Assembly (NCBI RefSeq): GCF_001721685.1
Contig: NZ_CP012502.1
Coordinates: 186,001-250,000 of the forward strand
Origin: Salisediminibacterium beveridgei
GTDB lineage: Bacteria; Bacillota; Bacilli; Bacillales; Salisediminibacteriaceae
Direction of reading: 5' to 3'
DNA length: 64,000 nt
Positions 47,674-56,245 of the stretch are shown here, piece after piece (position 1 is the first letter of the stretch; the number at the start of each line of letters is the position of its first letter). A program made the translations under genes and the position numbers. The notes below the pieces were generated by a model that was given only the letters and a program-made list of their open reading frames with translations, did no database searches and had not been told where the DNA came from.

Positions 47674-48627
47674 TTATAATCCCAAATGGTCATTTAATTG
47701 GTCGGATATACGGGATCGTTCACTTTCTGGTACGTCCAAATAGTAGATGTTCTCAATCATGCGACCGCTGCCTTCTATGCTTAGAGAACGTATATCTTCC
47801 CGCACATGACTGTAATCAAAAACCAAGGTGTTCATCATATCAAAATCAAGGTTTGTCCGAATATTGTCTCCAAGACTATCAATGATCTCTTCTATTCTGG
47901 TCACGGACTGAAAACTGGCACCTTCATCAATAATACCTTCAACGACTTGCTGTTGACGTTCATTTCTCCCACTGTCCCCTTGCGGATCATCCTTACGCAT
48001 CCGGGTGTATGCAAGAGCTTGATCCCCATCTAAATCGATGTTTCCTTTGTGAAACTCATAGTGATCCTGCTCAAAGTGAAAATCATTATAAACGTTCACT
48101 CCGCCTACAGCATCAACAAGGCTTGTGAATCCATCCATGTTCACTCGGATGACATAGTCAATCGGAACGTCAAGAAAGCGCTCTGTAGTTTCCATAGCAA
48201 GATCAGATCCGCCATAAGCATATGCATGATTAATTTTGTCTTTTCCAGGACGGCCGGGGATTTCAACTCTCGTATCCCGGGGGATGTTCACCATTTTCAA
48301 AGAGGCTTCCTCAGGGTTCATCGTGGCTACCATGATGGTATCACTGCGGCCTCTGTCATGGCTGCCTTCACCATCGGTACCTAGTAAAAGGAAGCTCGCA
48401 GCATCATTATCCTCAAGGCTGACTTCATGAATCCGACGTTCGGATCCGCCATTGCGGTCGAGGTCTTCTTGCATGGTTGTATTTACGGTATCCTGTGCCG
48501 ATTGATACAATTGATTGGTGTAAACACCTGCAGCAGAAAGCATCAATAATAAAATTGCTACGGATATGAATAAGAATTTCATCTTTTTTGATAAGGTTTT
48601 TCTTTTTTTGGAACGTTCTAGTGCCAT
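47674..48627 (-). CDS. LytR-CpsA-Psr (LCP) family protein
   Basis: LCP proteins are membrane-anchored ligases that attach undecaprenyl-linked glycopolymers such as teichoic acids or capsules to peptidoglycan. The product of about 317 residues has one N-terminal membrane helix (about residues 16-38) and the extracellular LCP domain with FLLLGTDGEG, RGRSDTIMVATMNPEE, NIPRDTRVEIPG, NHAYAYGG, LVDAVGGVNVYND and YTRMRKDDPQGDSGRNERQQQV; the arginines and aspartates that bind pyrophosphate are present. An ATG at 48627 is chosen over a TTG two codons upstream; neither has a clear ribosome site. The base composition is more AT-rich than most of the window. Confidence 0.93.
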   Translation of the reverse strand: MALERSKKRKTLSKKMKFLFISVAILLLMLSAAGVYTNQLYQSAQDTVNTTMQEDLDRNGGSERRIHEVSLEDNDAASFLLLGTDGEGSHDRGRSDTIMVATMNPEEASLKMVNIPRDTRVEIPGRPGKDKINHAYAYGGSDLAMETTERFLDVPIDYVIRVNMDGFTSLVDAVGGVNVYNDFHFEQDHYEFHKGNIDLDGDQALAYTRMRKDDPQGDSGRNERQQQVVEGIIDEGASFQSVTRIEEIIDSLGDNIRTNLDFDMMNTLVFDYSHVREDIRSLSIEGSGRMIENIYYLDVPESERSRISDQLNDHLGL

Positions 48628-48931
48628 ATTCAAACTGGCTCACAAAAGAGCCCACGCCCCCTCTTAATGATGTATTTTATAGACTACATTGTACCGTTTG
48701 AAAAGAACGATGTAAAACGATGTTCGTTGAAAGAAACCGAACACTTGGTTGATCATCTGTCATAGGGTGGATAAAATGAGGAATTTCTTTCTTTTTTAGT
48801 TCTATCGTTACTGTTAATGGACGGGGAATTAGTAGATAATGAAAGGGTGTCTAATTATAGTAAAAATAACATATTTATAAATTAAGATAAAATAGAGGGA
48901 TATTTGGATTGACAGAGGGAGGATCAACGAT
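48628..48931. other. AT-rich divergent gap between LCP and NlpC/P60 genes
   Basis: The 304 bases hold a small hairpin (GGCTC / GAGCC, about 48638-48653) and several AT-rich boxes, among them TAAAAT at 48888-48893, without a convincing -35. No gene is seen. Confidence 0.5.
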
Positions 48932-50500
48932 ATGCGAAACTGGGGTCCGAAAGTACTGCCGGTGTCTGCAGTTGCGGCAGCGGCGAGTGTGATGATGGTG
49001 GCACCGTCCGAAGCAAAAGCGTCATTCGGCTTGGAAACTCTCCATGAAGGAATGTCTTCAGAGAGCGTGGAAGAACTGCAGGAACTGCTCAGAGAGGAAG
49101 GGTATTTTCAATTTCACACATCAACCGGTTATTTTGGAGCGATCACTAAAGAATCGGTTAGACAATTTCAAAGAGACCATCAGTTAATCCCTGACGGGAT
49201 TGTCGGGCCGTTGACCTTCAACGCGCTGCAGTCATTGCCTTCTGATAAGCCTGAAGCGGATCAAACCGAAATCGATCAAGAATCCTCCAGTCATAGTACT
49301 GTTGCTGATTCGAAGGTGACGTCACTTTCTGTCCGTTCAACCATGCGCGAAGGGATGAGTGGTGAGCAGGTTAGAAGATTGCAGACTGCCTTAAAACAAA
49401 AAGGCTATTTCGATTACGACACCGCGACTGGTTATTTCGGGACGATCACTTTAAAAGCGGTCAGGAAATATCAGCAATCAAGAAACCTGGCAGTAGACGG
49501 GATCGCCGGTCCATTAACATTAGGCAAACTGAACGAAGAACTCTCTTCAGGATCAACAAATGAAACTTCTGAGGCTTCATCGACTGAACCGCAGGTGAAA
49601 AGTTACACCACTGACCAACGAATTTCGGCCTATACGATACTGCTTCGAGAGGGCAGCGAGGGAGAGCAGGTCAGTCGGCTGCAAAATAGTCTGGCAGATC
49701 TTGACTATTTTTCAGGTTCTGTAAACGGCAATTATGACACCTCAACTCGAAAAGCCGTCGTTTCTTTTCAACGTAACGAGGGGCTTGAGCCTGACGGAAT
49801 TGCTGGTCCAAAGACTTTTGCTTCACTTCTTTCTTTAGAGAACGGTGATCCGAACGATGCAGACTTACCTCCATCAGATCTTTCTTCGGATTTTCTCCTT
49901 AAAGAGGGGAAATCCGGGACACCGGTCAATGAACTGCAGGAACGCCTCACTGCCACGGGTCACTATGATCATGATGTGACAGGGTATTTTGGTCCGATTA
50001 CACGCTCGGCAGTTCAAGCGTTTCAACAGCAATGGTCGATGGTTGACGATGGCTTAGTCACAAAATCAGTTTGGAAAAAGATTGAGGAAGTCTCTTCGGT
50101 ATACTTGGACGTTGCCCCAATCCCTTCTTCTCCGGACAGCTACGATCCGATGAACGTCATCGCAGATGCAGGTGAATACATCGGAGCTCCTTATCAATTT
50201 GGCGGTGTATCGCCATCAGGATTCGACTGTAGCGGGTTTATACAGTACATTTTTAAGCAGAATGGAGTCGATGTGCCGAGAACTGTTGCGGAACAATGGC
50301 AGGCTGTCGATGAAGTGTCAAAACCTCGGCCGGGTGATCTTGTTTTTTTTGAAACCTACAAGGAAGGCCCTTCTCATAACGGGATTTACATTGGCAATAA
50401 TCAGTTTATTCATTCGGGAACCAGTACGGGTGTTACGATTTCAAACCTGGAATCAACCTATTGGGATGATCGTTATCTTGGGGTTGGCCGGGTCAAATAA
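48932..50500 (+). CDS. Secreted NlpC/P60 hydrolase with four peptidoglycan-binding repeats
   Basis: The 522-residue precursor has a signal peptide ending in an Ala-rich region (about residue 30), then four PG_binding_1 modules (about 38-97, 137-199, 232-292, 308-370; each with VxxLQxxL, GYFG and A/VxxFQ patterns), then an NlpC/P60 domain with catalytic C433 (FDCSGFIQYIF) and H482. It probably cuts wall peptides between D-Glu and mDAP. An alternative substrate is poly-gamma-glutamate, because the PGA hydrolase PgdS of B. subtilis is also an NlpC/P60 protein encoded beside pgs; I favour peptidoglycan because of the binding modules. AGGGAGG precedes the ATG. Its composition is AT-richer than the pgs genes. 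Confidence 0.9.
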   Translation: MRNWGPKVLPVSAVAAAASVMMVAPSEAKASFGLETLHEGMSSESVEELQELLREEGYFQFHTSTGYFGAITKESVRQFQRDHQLIPDGIVGPLTFNALQSLPSDKPEADQTEIDQESSSHSTVADSKVTSLSVRSTMREGMSGEQVRRLQTALKQKGYFDYDTATGYFGTITLKAVRKYQQSRNLAVDGIAGPLTLGKLNEELSSGSTNETSEASSTEPQVKSYTTDQRISAYTILLREGSEGEQVSRLQNSLADLDYFSGSVNGNYDTSTRKAVVSFQRNEGLEPDGIAGPKTFASLLSLENGDPNDADLPPSDLSSDFLLKEGKSGTPVNELQERLTATGHYDHDVTGYFGPITRSAVQAFQQQWSMVDDGLVTKSVWKKIEEVSSVYLDVAPIPSSPDSYDPMNVIADAGEYIGAPYQFGGVSPSGFDCSGFIQYIFKQNGVDVPRTVAEQWQAVDEVSKPRPGDLVFFETYKEGPSHNGIYIGNNQFIHSGTSTGVTISNLESTYWDDRYLGVGRVK

Positions 50501-50507
50501 CAATTTC

Positions 50508-50547
50508 AAACAGTTCCTTCAAGCTAAAATGAGGGGGCTGTTTTTTG
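50508..50547 (+). terminator. Terminator after the NlpC/P60 gene
   Basis: AACAGTTCCT pairs with GGGGGCTGTT through several G-T pairs and six Ts follow. Confidence 0.65.
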
Positions 50548-50642
50548 TATGAAAACGAAACGTTTTTAGACTTAAAACGTCTTATAGTAATGAACATTTT
50601 ACAATCTGATATTTACGTTTTCATTACGCTTCACGGTGATCA

Positions 50643-50671
50643 TTTACTTCAAAGGCCCATTCGGCTATGAT
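50643..50671 (+). promoter_or_regulatory. Probable promoter of the pgs operon
   Basis: TTTACT (50643-50648) and TATGAT (50666-50671) have a 17-base spacer; the start would be about 73 bases before pgsB. A dyad with AGAC / GTCT (about 50568-50583) lies further upstream. Confidence 0.55.
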
Positions 50672-50750
50672 GATAAATAGAAACACGTGATCAAGTTTCA
50701 ATGGAAAAGTGTTCACCCTATTATTAAACAATGAAAGGAAGTCACGACAA

Positions 50751-51932
50751 ATGTGGTTAATTCCTTTATTTGCAGGAATGTTGCTCGTTCTTGCGATTAT
50801 TGAACGAATCTGGCATCAAAAGAACATCGACAGCATCCCGATCCGGGTGAATATCAACGGTGTTCGCGGTAAATCCACTGTTACCCGTCTCGTCACAGGC
50901 ATTGTGAAAGAAGCGGGCTATCGTACTGTGGGCAAAACGACAGGAACCTCAGCCCGATTCATCCCCTGGACAACGAACATCGAAACACCGATTGTCCGTG
51001 ACCCGGAAGGGCCGAACATCAAAGAACAGAAAAAAGTCGTGGCCGAAGTAGCCAAGATGAAAGGCGAAGCGCTCATCAGTGAGTGTATGGCCGTCAACCC
51101 GGACTATCAGATTGTTTTTCAGGACGTGCTCTTGCAGGCAAATGTCGGTGTGATCGTCAACGTCCTCGAAGACCACATGGACGTCCTCGGACCGACACTG
51201 GACGACGTGGCGCACTCCTTCGTGTCAACGATTCCTAAAAACGGGCACCTGGTGGTTAATGACTCCCCTTATGTTGATTTTTACAAAGAAGAAGCGGCCA
51301 AGCGCAATACGACCGTGATCGTCGCAGACGCCTCGCGCATCAGTGAAGAATATATGCGTGAGTTTTCGTATGTGATCTTTCCGGAGAACGCAGCACTGGG
51401 CTTTGCCATTGCCGAAGCGCTCGGTATCGATGAAAAAACCGCCCGGGAAGGTATGCTGAATGCCCAGCCGGACCCGGGTGCCCTGCGTGTGACACCGATC
51501 GAAGGACACGAAACGCAGTCGTCTCCGTTCGTCAACGCCTTCGCGGCCAACGATGCCCATTCCACACTGGCGATTTGGGATCGTGTGCAGCAGCTCGGCT
51601 ATGACGGCGATCACCCGATCGTCATCATGAACTGCCGCGCGGACCGGGTCGACCGGACCGAACAGTTTGCCCGGGACGTCCTGCCGAAAATGGCGATCGG
51701 GACACTGGTCCTCATCGGTGAGACAACGGACCCGATCTCAAAAGCATTCCGTCAAGGGCATATTAAAGCGGAGCACCTCGTTAATCTTGAAGGGAAATCC
51801 AGCCGGGAAATGGTCGAAGCCATCAAAGGTCAGATCAACGGCGATGTCATGTTTGGTGTCGGGAACATTCACGGCGCTGCAGAAGCCATTCTTGAATTAC
51901 TTGAAAAAGAACAGGATGTCAGCATCGCCTGA
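50751..51932 (+). CDS. pgsB: Poly-gamma-glutamate synthase PgsB/CapB
   Basis: PgsB is the ATP-dependent amide ligase of the poly-gamma-glutamate synthase; it activates glutamate at the inner membrane face. The 393 residues start with one membrane helix (MWLIPLFAGMLLVLAII) followed by the P-loop GVRGKST (G37-T43), the signature GTSARFIPWTTNIETPIVR, ECMAVNPDYQ and VEDHMDVLGPT-like LEDHMDVLGPTL, as in Mur ligases. The ATG at 50751 has AAAGGAAG upstream; an open frame to 50709 was rejected. It is the first gene of a five-gene operon pgsB-pgsC-pgsA-ggt-unknown. Confidence 0.97.
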   Translation: MWLIPLFAGMLLVLAIIERIWHQKNIDSIPIRVNINGVRGKSTVTRLVTGIVKEAGYRTVGKTTGTSARFIPWTTNIETPIVRDPEGPNIKEQKKVVAEVAKMKGEALISECMAVNPDYQIVFQDVLLQANVGVIVNVLEDHMDVLGPTLDDVAHSFVSTIPKNGHLVVNDSPYVDFYKEEAAKRNTTVIVADASRISEEYMREFSYVIFPENAALGFAIAEALGIDEKTAREGMLNAQPDPGALRVTPIEGHETQSSPFVNAFAANDAHSTLAIWDRVQQLGYDGDHPIVIMNCRADRVDRTEQFARDVLPKMAIGTLVLIGETTDPISKAFRQGHIKAEHLVNLEGKSSREMVEAIKGQINGDVMFGVGNIHGAAEAILELLEKEQDVSIA

Positions 51933-51960
51933 CCTCGAAATCATAAGGAGCTGAACCACT

Positions 51961-52413
51961 ATGTTTGGAGCGGATTTATACATTACCTTTGTCGTCGGGA
52001 TCGTCATCAGCCTTCTATACGCAGAGAAAGCAGGCGTTTTGCCTGGCGGAATCATTGTCCCGGCGTATCTGGCACTGATTTTTGATCAGCCGTTTTTTAT
52101 CATGGCCATCTTTTTTATCAGTACGCTGATTTACTTTATCGTTGTACACGTCTTAAGCCGGATCACGATTTTATATGGAAGACGGAAGTTCGCAGCCATG
52201 CTGTTGACCGGCGTGGTGCTGAAGCTGACCTTCGACTATTTCTATCCGATTATCCCTTTTGAGATCTATGAACTGCGAGGGATCGGGGTCATTGTACCGG
52301 GACTGATTGCCAACAGCTTTCAAAAGCAGGGCGTCGTGATTACCGTGACCAGTACGATGATCTTAAGCGGGATCACGTTCGGCATTATGAGCCTCTACTA
52401 CATGTTCTTTTAA
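51961..52413 (+). CDS. pgsC: Poly-gamma-glutamate synthase PgsC/CapC
   Basis: PgsC is the integral membrane partner of PgsB, and may form the polymer channel. The 150 residues give about five helices, with EKAGVLPGGIIVPAYLAL, the LYGRRKFAAMLLTG loop and RGIGVIVPGLIANSFQKQG, typical of CapC. AAGGAG precedes the ATG and the gap from pgsB is 28 bases. Nothing is unusual in length. Confidence 0.97.
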   Translation: MFGADLYITFVVGIVISLLYAEKAGVLPGGIIVPAYLALIFDQPFFIMAIFFISTLIYFIVVHVLSRITILYGRRKFAAMLLTGVVLKLTFDYFYPIIPFEIYELRGIGVIVPGLIANSFQKQGVVITVTSTMILSGITFGIMSLYYMFF

Positions 52414-52465
52414 GTGCAGATGAAGCAAAACGGCACAGTCCGATACCAATAAAGGAGCTGACCCC

Positions 52466-53683
52466 ATGGTCGACCAATTACGCGCGAATAAACCGAAACC
52501 GCGCAAGCTCACCTGGCAGGAACACTTCCTGCGTATCATGAAAAAACATAAACGCCAGCTCCCTGTCCACACGTCGATCCTTGCCGCAGTGACAGGCGGC
52601 TTTCTTGTGGCTTCAACCCTCTATACCCCGGCAGAAGTACCGGACGTTGAACGCAGTGACAACAACGCCCTGACTGCAAGCTTCGTGGGTGACGTGATGC
52701 TTGGCCGTCACGTGCAGGACGCCGTGGACCAAAAAGGCTACGACCACCTGTTTGAATATACCGATCCCTTCTTTGCCGCATCCGACTATGCCACGGGCAA
52801 CTTCGCTCACCCGGTGATCCCGGCAGACAGTGACCTGTCTCCGAACCTGGACCTCAGCGTCAACCTGAGAGCTGAACCGGAAAGTCTTGATGTGCTCGCA
52901 GAACGGAATTTCAAAGTGATGAACATCGCAAACAACAACATCTTTGATTATGACTATCTCGGGATGACCCAGACCCGGGACCGCTTTGACGATCACCCGG
53001 CAATCGACGCTACGGGCATCCAGACGTCGGTGCCAAATACCGGACCCGTGACTTTTGATCATATCCGGTACACGGAACTGGAGGGAAGCGGGCTGACTGT
53101 TGCGACCATTGGAATGTCCGATGTGATCGCTTTTGATGCAGGCGTCCGTTCCAACCGGCCGGGTGTCGCAACGTTTGATGTATTTGCCCATGTGATGCGT
53201 GCGATCATCGAAGCGTCTTCTCAGTCGGACATGGTCGTTGTTCACGCCCATTGGGGCGAATACTATGATAGCCAGGTGACGACCAGGCAGCAGGAAATTG
53301 CAGCAGCTATGGTCCATGCCGGTGCGGATATAATCGTCGGTCACAACCCGAATGTTCCAGGTCCGGTTGAAATCATTGACGACAGCGTCGTCTTTTACAG
53401 CCTGGGGAACTTTATATTTGATCAAGGCTGGTCAAGGTCGAAGCAATCGACACTCGCATACTATGAGCTGGGTGAAAACGGTGAAGCGTCGCTCTCCCTG
53501 CAACTATTTTCGCTTCGTGATGCCCAGCCGCGGCCGTTGATGAACACGTCGCTTGCGCGGCTGCAGATGGAAAATACATTCACGAAAATGCTCGAAGACG
53601 ACCAGTGGACAAAGAACAGTGACGGGATGATCACCTTGACGCTCGATCACCGCCATATCCTCGGACTAGAGGAAGGAGATTAA
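52466..53683 (+). CDS. pgsA: Poly-gamma-glutamate synthesis protein PgsA/CapA
   Basis: PgsA is the third synthase component, membrane-anchored with an extracellular metallophosphatase-like CapA domain needed for polymer elongation or export. The 405 residues have a basic cytosolic N-terminus, one helix (about residues 37-52), then SFVGDVMLGRHVQD, NFAHPVIP, MNIANNNIFDYDYLGMTQT, HAHWGEYYD, HAGADIIVGHNPNV and YSLGNFIFDQGW, the metal-site motifs of the family. In the usual NHANDH-type motif this protein reads NNNIFDYD, a variation. AAAGGAG is ahead of the ATG. Acidic overall. Confidence 0.95.
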   Translation: MVDQLRANKPKPRKLTWQEHFLRIMKKHKRQLPVHTSILAAVTGGFLVASTLYTPAEVPDVERSDNNALTASFVGDVMLGRHVQDAVDQKGYDHLFEYTDPFFAASDYATGNFAHPVIPADSDLSPNLDLSVNLRAEPESLDVLAERNFKVMNIANNNIFDYDYLGMTQTRDRFDDHPAIDATGIQTSVPNTGPVTFDHIRYTELEGSGLTVATIGMSDVIAFDAGVRSNRPGVATFDVFAHVMRAIIEASSQSDMVVVHAHWGEYYDSQVTTRQQEIAAAMVHAGADIIVGHNPNVPGPVEIIDDSVVFYSLGNFIFDQGWSRSKQSTLAYYELGENGEASLSLQLFSLRDAQPRPLMNTSLARLQMENTFTKMLEDDQWTKNSDGMITLTLDHRHILGLEEGD

Positions 53684-53686
53684 CCT

Positions 53687-56245
53687 ATGGGCAACACATC
53701 TAAAATCATCCGGTATCTGACAAATGTCATCGGGATTCCTCTCGTGATCATCTGGATCGTACTCGCCTACTTTGAGATTCAGCCTCAGCAAGAGGGGGCC
53801 GGAGAGGTTCAGGAGACAAGCTTTGAGGAATCTGGTGCAACCGGTGTCTATGCGGTGAGTGCAGCGCATCCGAAAGCGGTGAGCGTCGGCAAAGAGATCC
53901 TGGCTGACGGGGGCAATGCCTATGATGCTGCGATTGCGATCTCCTTTGCCCTCGGGGTTGTTGAGCCATACGGGTCCGGGATTGGCGGCGGAGGTGCGAT
54001 GATCGCATATGATCCGACTGAGCCGGAGGGTGAAGAAATCAACTATATCGATTACCGGGAAGTGGCACCGAAATCACTGATTACGCCGTCCATGGTAGCG
54101 GACACCCTTGGTTTTGTAACCGAATCCGGTGAAGTACCGACACCGGAAGAGTGGGAGGATATTAAAGTACAGGTTACAGAAGGGTTCAATCAACAGGCAG
54201 AAGACGAGGGAATGAATAATACGCAGACCGGGACTGCTTCTGAGGAGGCGCACCCGTATCAGCATGTGATTGATTACCTGCTCGAACAGCCCGAGCTGGT
54301 AGTGGGAAATGAGACGCTCATGGAAGCTGTGGCGATTGCCGGTGAAGTCGAAGAGTTTATCGGAACACCGACGCCGTCTTGGGATGAAGAGACCGGGGAA
54401 TGGGTGACTGATGAACCGGAAGGCGAATGGGGAACAGAGACCCGTGAAAGTGTGGAAGAAGAAGCAGTTGTGGAAGAAGATACAGATCAGTTCTCAGACC
54501 TTTCGGAAGCCGAGCAGGAACTGATTACAGCGCTTGACACGCTGGAGGTCACGCCCGCCCAGTGGGGGAACCATTATTATATGGAAGACTTCGGGATTCC
54601 CGGCTTTTTAAAAGGCATGGCTCACCTGTATGAAAACTATGCCACCTATGACATGGAAACCCTGCTCCGGCCATCGGTCAATCTGGCTCGTCCAGGCGAA
54701 GACTTTGACACACCCGAAGACATCGACACCAACACGGTATTAGCGGATCAGTATCTTCAGGACCGGTTTAATTTTGCTCAGGAGCGGCTGTCCCCTTCTG
54801 AAATTCCGCATTTTTATCCGAATAATACCCGAATTACACTGGGCGAAGAACTGATTCAGGACGAACTGGCACAAACGCTTGAAGACATTATTGAAATGGG
54901 TGACTTCGACCGGTTTTTCATGGAGGAACTGGCACCCGCCATGGTTGAAGCCTATCCGCTTCTCACTATGGAAGATTTTCAGGATTACAACATCATTACG
55001 GATCAAGAGGTCAGTACGGGAACGTTTGATAAGTACGACATCTATTCGGCGCCTGAACCGCTTGCCGGACCGGTGCTGATTCAAGCGTTGCAGCTTGCTG
55101 ATTATATGGAAACAGGGCAGCATGCCGTTCGTGAATTCAAATTTGCATCCCCGATTAAGCAGGCTGAATCCGGAACCGCGGTCGAGCTTGAAGAAGACCC
55201 GAGAGCGGGTGACGTGGGTGAAGATTCGGAAGGGAATGGTGAAGAGACGCGAACGACAGAAGAAATCATTTCGGACATCGAATCCTATCTGGACTATATG
55301 GAAAAAGTGATCGGGATCAACTTCGTTACGTATCAGGACCGTCTGACAAATATCGGCGACCCGAATACGTCAGAGCGGGCGAGAGAACGAGGCGGAGAGC
55401 ATCTGACGAGCGGTGAAAAACTGATTGAGCTCTACGAGGCCTGGAATACGGAATTGGAAGAACGGGAAGAGCGGCGAGAATTCGACGATCCGGATGGACC
55501 GGATGAACAGGAATCCGGCACGGAAGTCTTTCACGAGAATCCGGACAATGAAGGACTGTTTGCTTCGGCCGATAGTTTTTTCGATGCCCGATCGGAAATC
55601 GATCAGCACGTGAATACAAGCCACTTCGTCATTATTGACCGGGAGGGCCGGATGATTACATCCACACACACACTGAGTAATTTCTTCGGTTCCGGCGAAT
55701 TTTTCAAAGGCTTCTTCTTGAACGATCAGCTGAGTAACTTCAGTGAAACCGTCGGCTCGATTAATGAACCTTATCCTGAAAGGCGCCCGAGGAGTTTTAT
55801 GACCCCGACGCTGTTCATTGAACATGATGAGGATGGGAACGTTGCTGAAATGATCGGCATCGGGTCACCGGGTGGTGCGAGAATACCGATGATGATTACC
55901 CAGGTGATGCTTCACCACCGTCAATACGGAATGGACTTCGAAGAATCGATCAGGCAGATGCCGCGTTTTCAATACAGTTACAACAGTTCAAATGAGCGCT
56001 ATGAAATGCGGCTTGAGCCGGTATTTCAGGCGCATGGCGACAACGTGTATAACCGGATGGTTACAGAGCTTGAAGCCAGGGGACACAATCCTGGAATCGA
56101 GCGACTAGGGATGTACTTCGGAGCGGTCCAGGCATTACGGATGAATCCTTTAGAGGGTGATTTCAGCGGTTTCGCCGACCCGAGGCGTGGTGGTACCACA
56201 GATTCAGGGTCAGCAGATCCTGAAGAGGAGGGAGATGCAGAGTGA
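53687..56245 (+). CDS. Enlarged gamma-glutamyltransferase of the pgs operon (CapD/PgdX-like)
   Basis: This 852-residue membrane-anchored Ntn hydrolase is far larger than ordinary gamma-glutamyltransferases (500-590 residues). A helix at residues 16-34 anchors it outside. GGT landmarks are AVSAAHPKAVSVGKEILADGGNAYDAAIA, EPYGSGIGGGGAMIAY, DYREVAP, GIPGFLKGM and the nucleophile T644 in HVNTSHFVIIDREG, with TLSNFFGSGEF downstream. Two very acidic inserts (about residues 140-290 and 480-630) account for the excess. Homologues such as CapD autocleave at the threonine and either cut PGA or transfer it to peptidoglycan. I infer the same here. It starts four bases after pgsA and overlaps the next gene by four. 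Confidence 0.9.
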   Translation: MGNTSKIIRYLTNVIGIPLVIIWIVLAYFEIQPQQEGAGEVQETSFEESGATGVYAVSAAHPKAVSVGKEILADGGNAYDAAIAISFALGVVEPYGSGIGGGGAMIAYDPTEPEGEEINYIDYREVAPKSLITPSMVADTLGFVTESGEVPTPEEWEDIKVQVTEGFNQQAEDEGMNNTQTGTASEEAHPYQHVIDYLLEQPELVVGNETLMEAVAIAGEVEEFIGTPTPSWDEETGEWVTDEPEGEWGTETRESVEEEAVVEEDTDQFSDLSEAEQELITALDTLEVTPAQWGNHYYMEDFGIPGFLKGMAHLYENYATYDMETLLRPSVNLARPGEDFDTPEDIDTNTVLADQYLQDRFNFAQERLSPSEIPHFYPNNTRITLGEELIQDELAQTLEDIIEMGDFDRFFMEELAPAMVEAYPLLTMEDFQDYNIITDQEVSTGTFDKYDIYSAPEPLAGPVLIQALQLADYMETGQHAVREFKFASPIKQAESGTAVELEEDPRAGDVGEDSEGNGEETRTTEEIISDIESYLDYMEKVIGINFVTYQDRLTNIGDPNTSERARERGGEHLTSGEKLIELYEAWNTELEEREERREFDDPDGPDEQESGTEVFHENPDNEGLFASADSFFDARSEIDQHVNTSHFVIIDREGRMITSTHTLSNFFGSGEFFKGFFLNDQLSNFSETVGSINEPYPERRPRSFMTPTLFIEHDEDGNVAEMIGIGSPGGARIPMMITQVMLHHRQYGMDFEESIRQMPRFQYSYNSSNERYEMRLEPVFQAHGDNVYNRMVTELEARGHNPGIERLGMYFGAVQALRMNPLEGDFSGFADPRRGGTTDSGSADPEEEGDAE

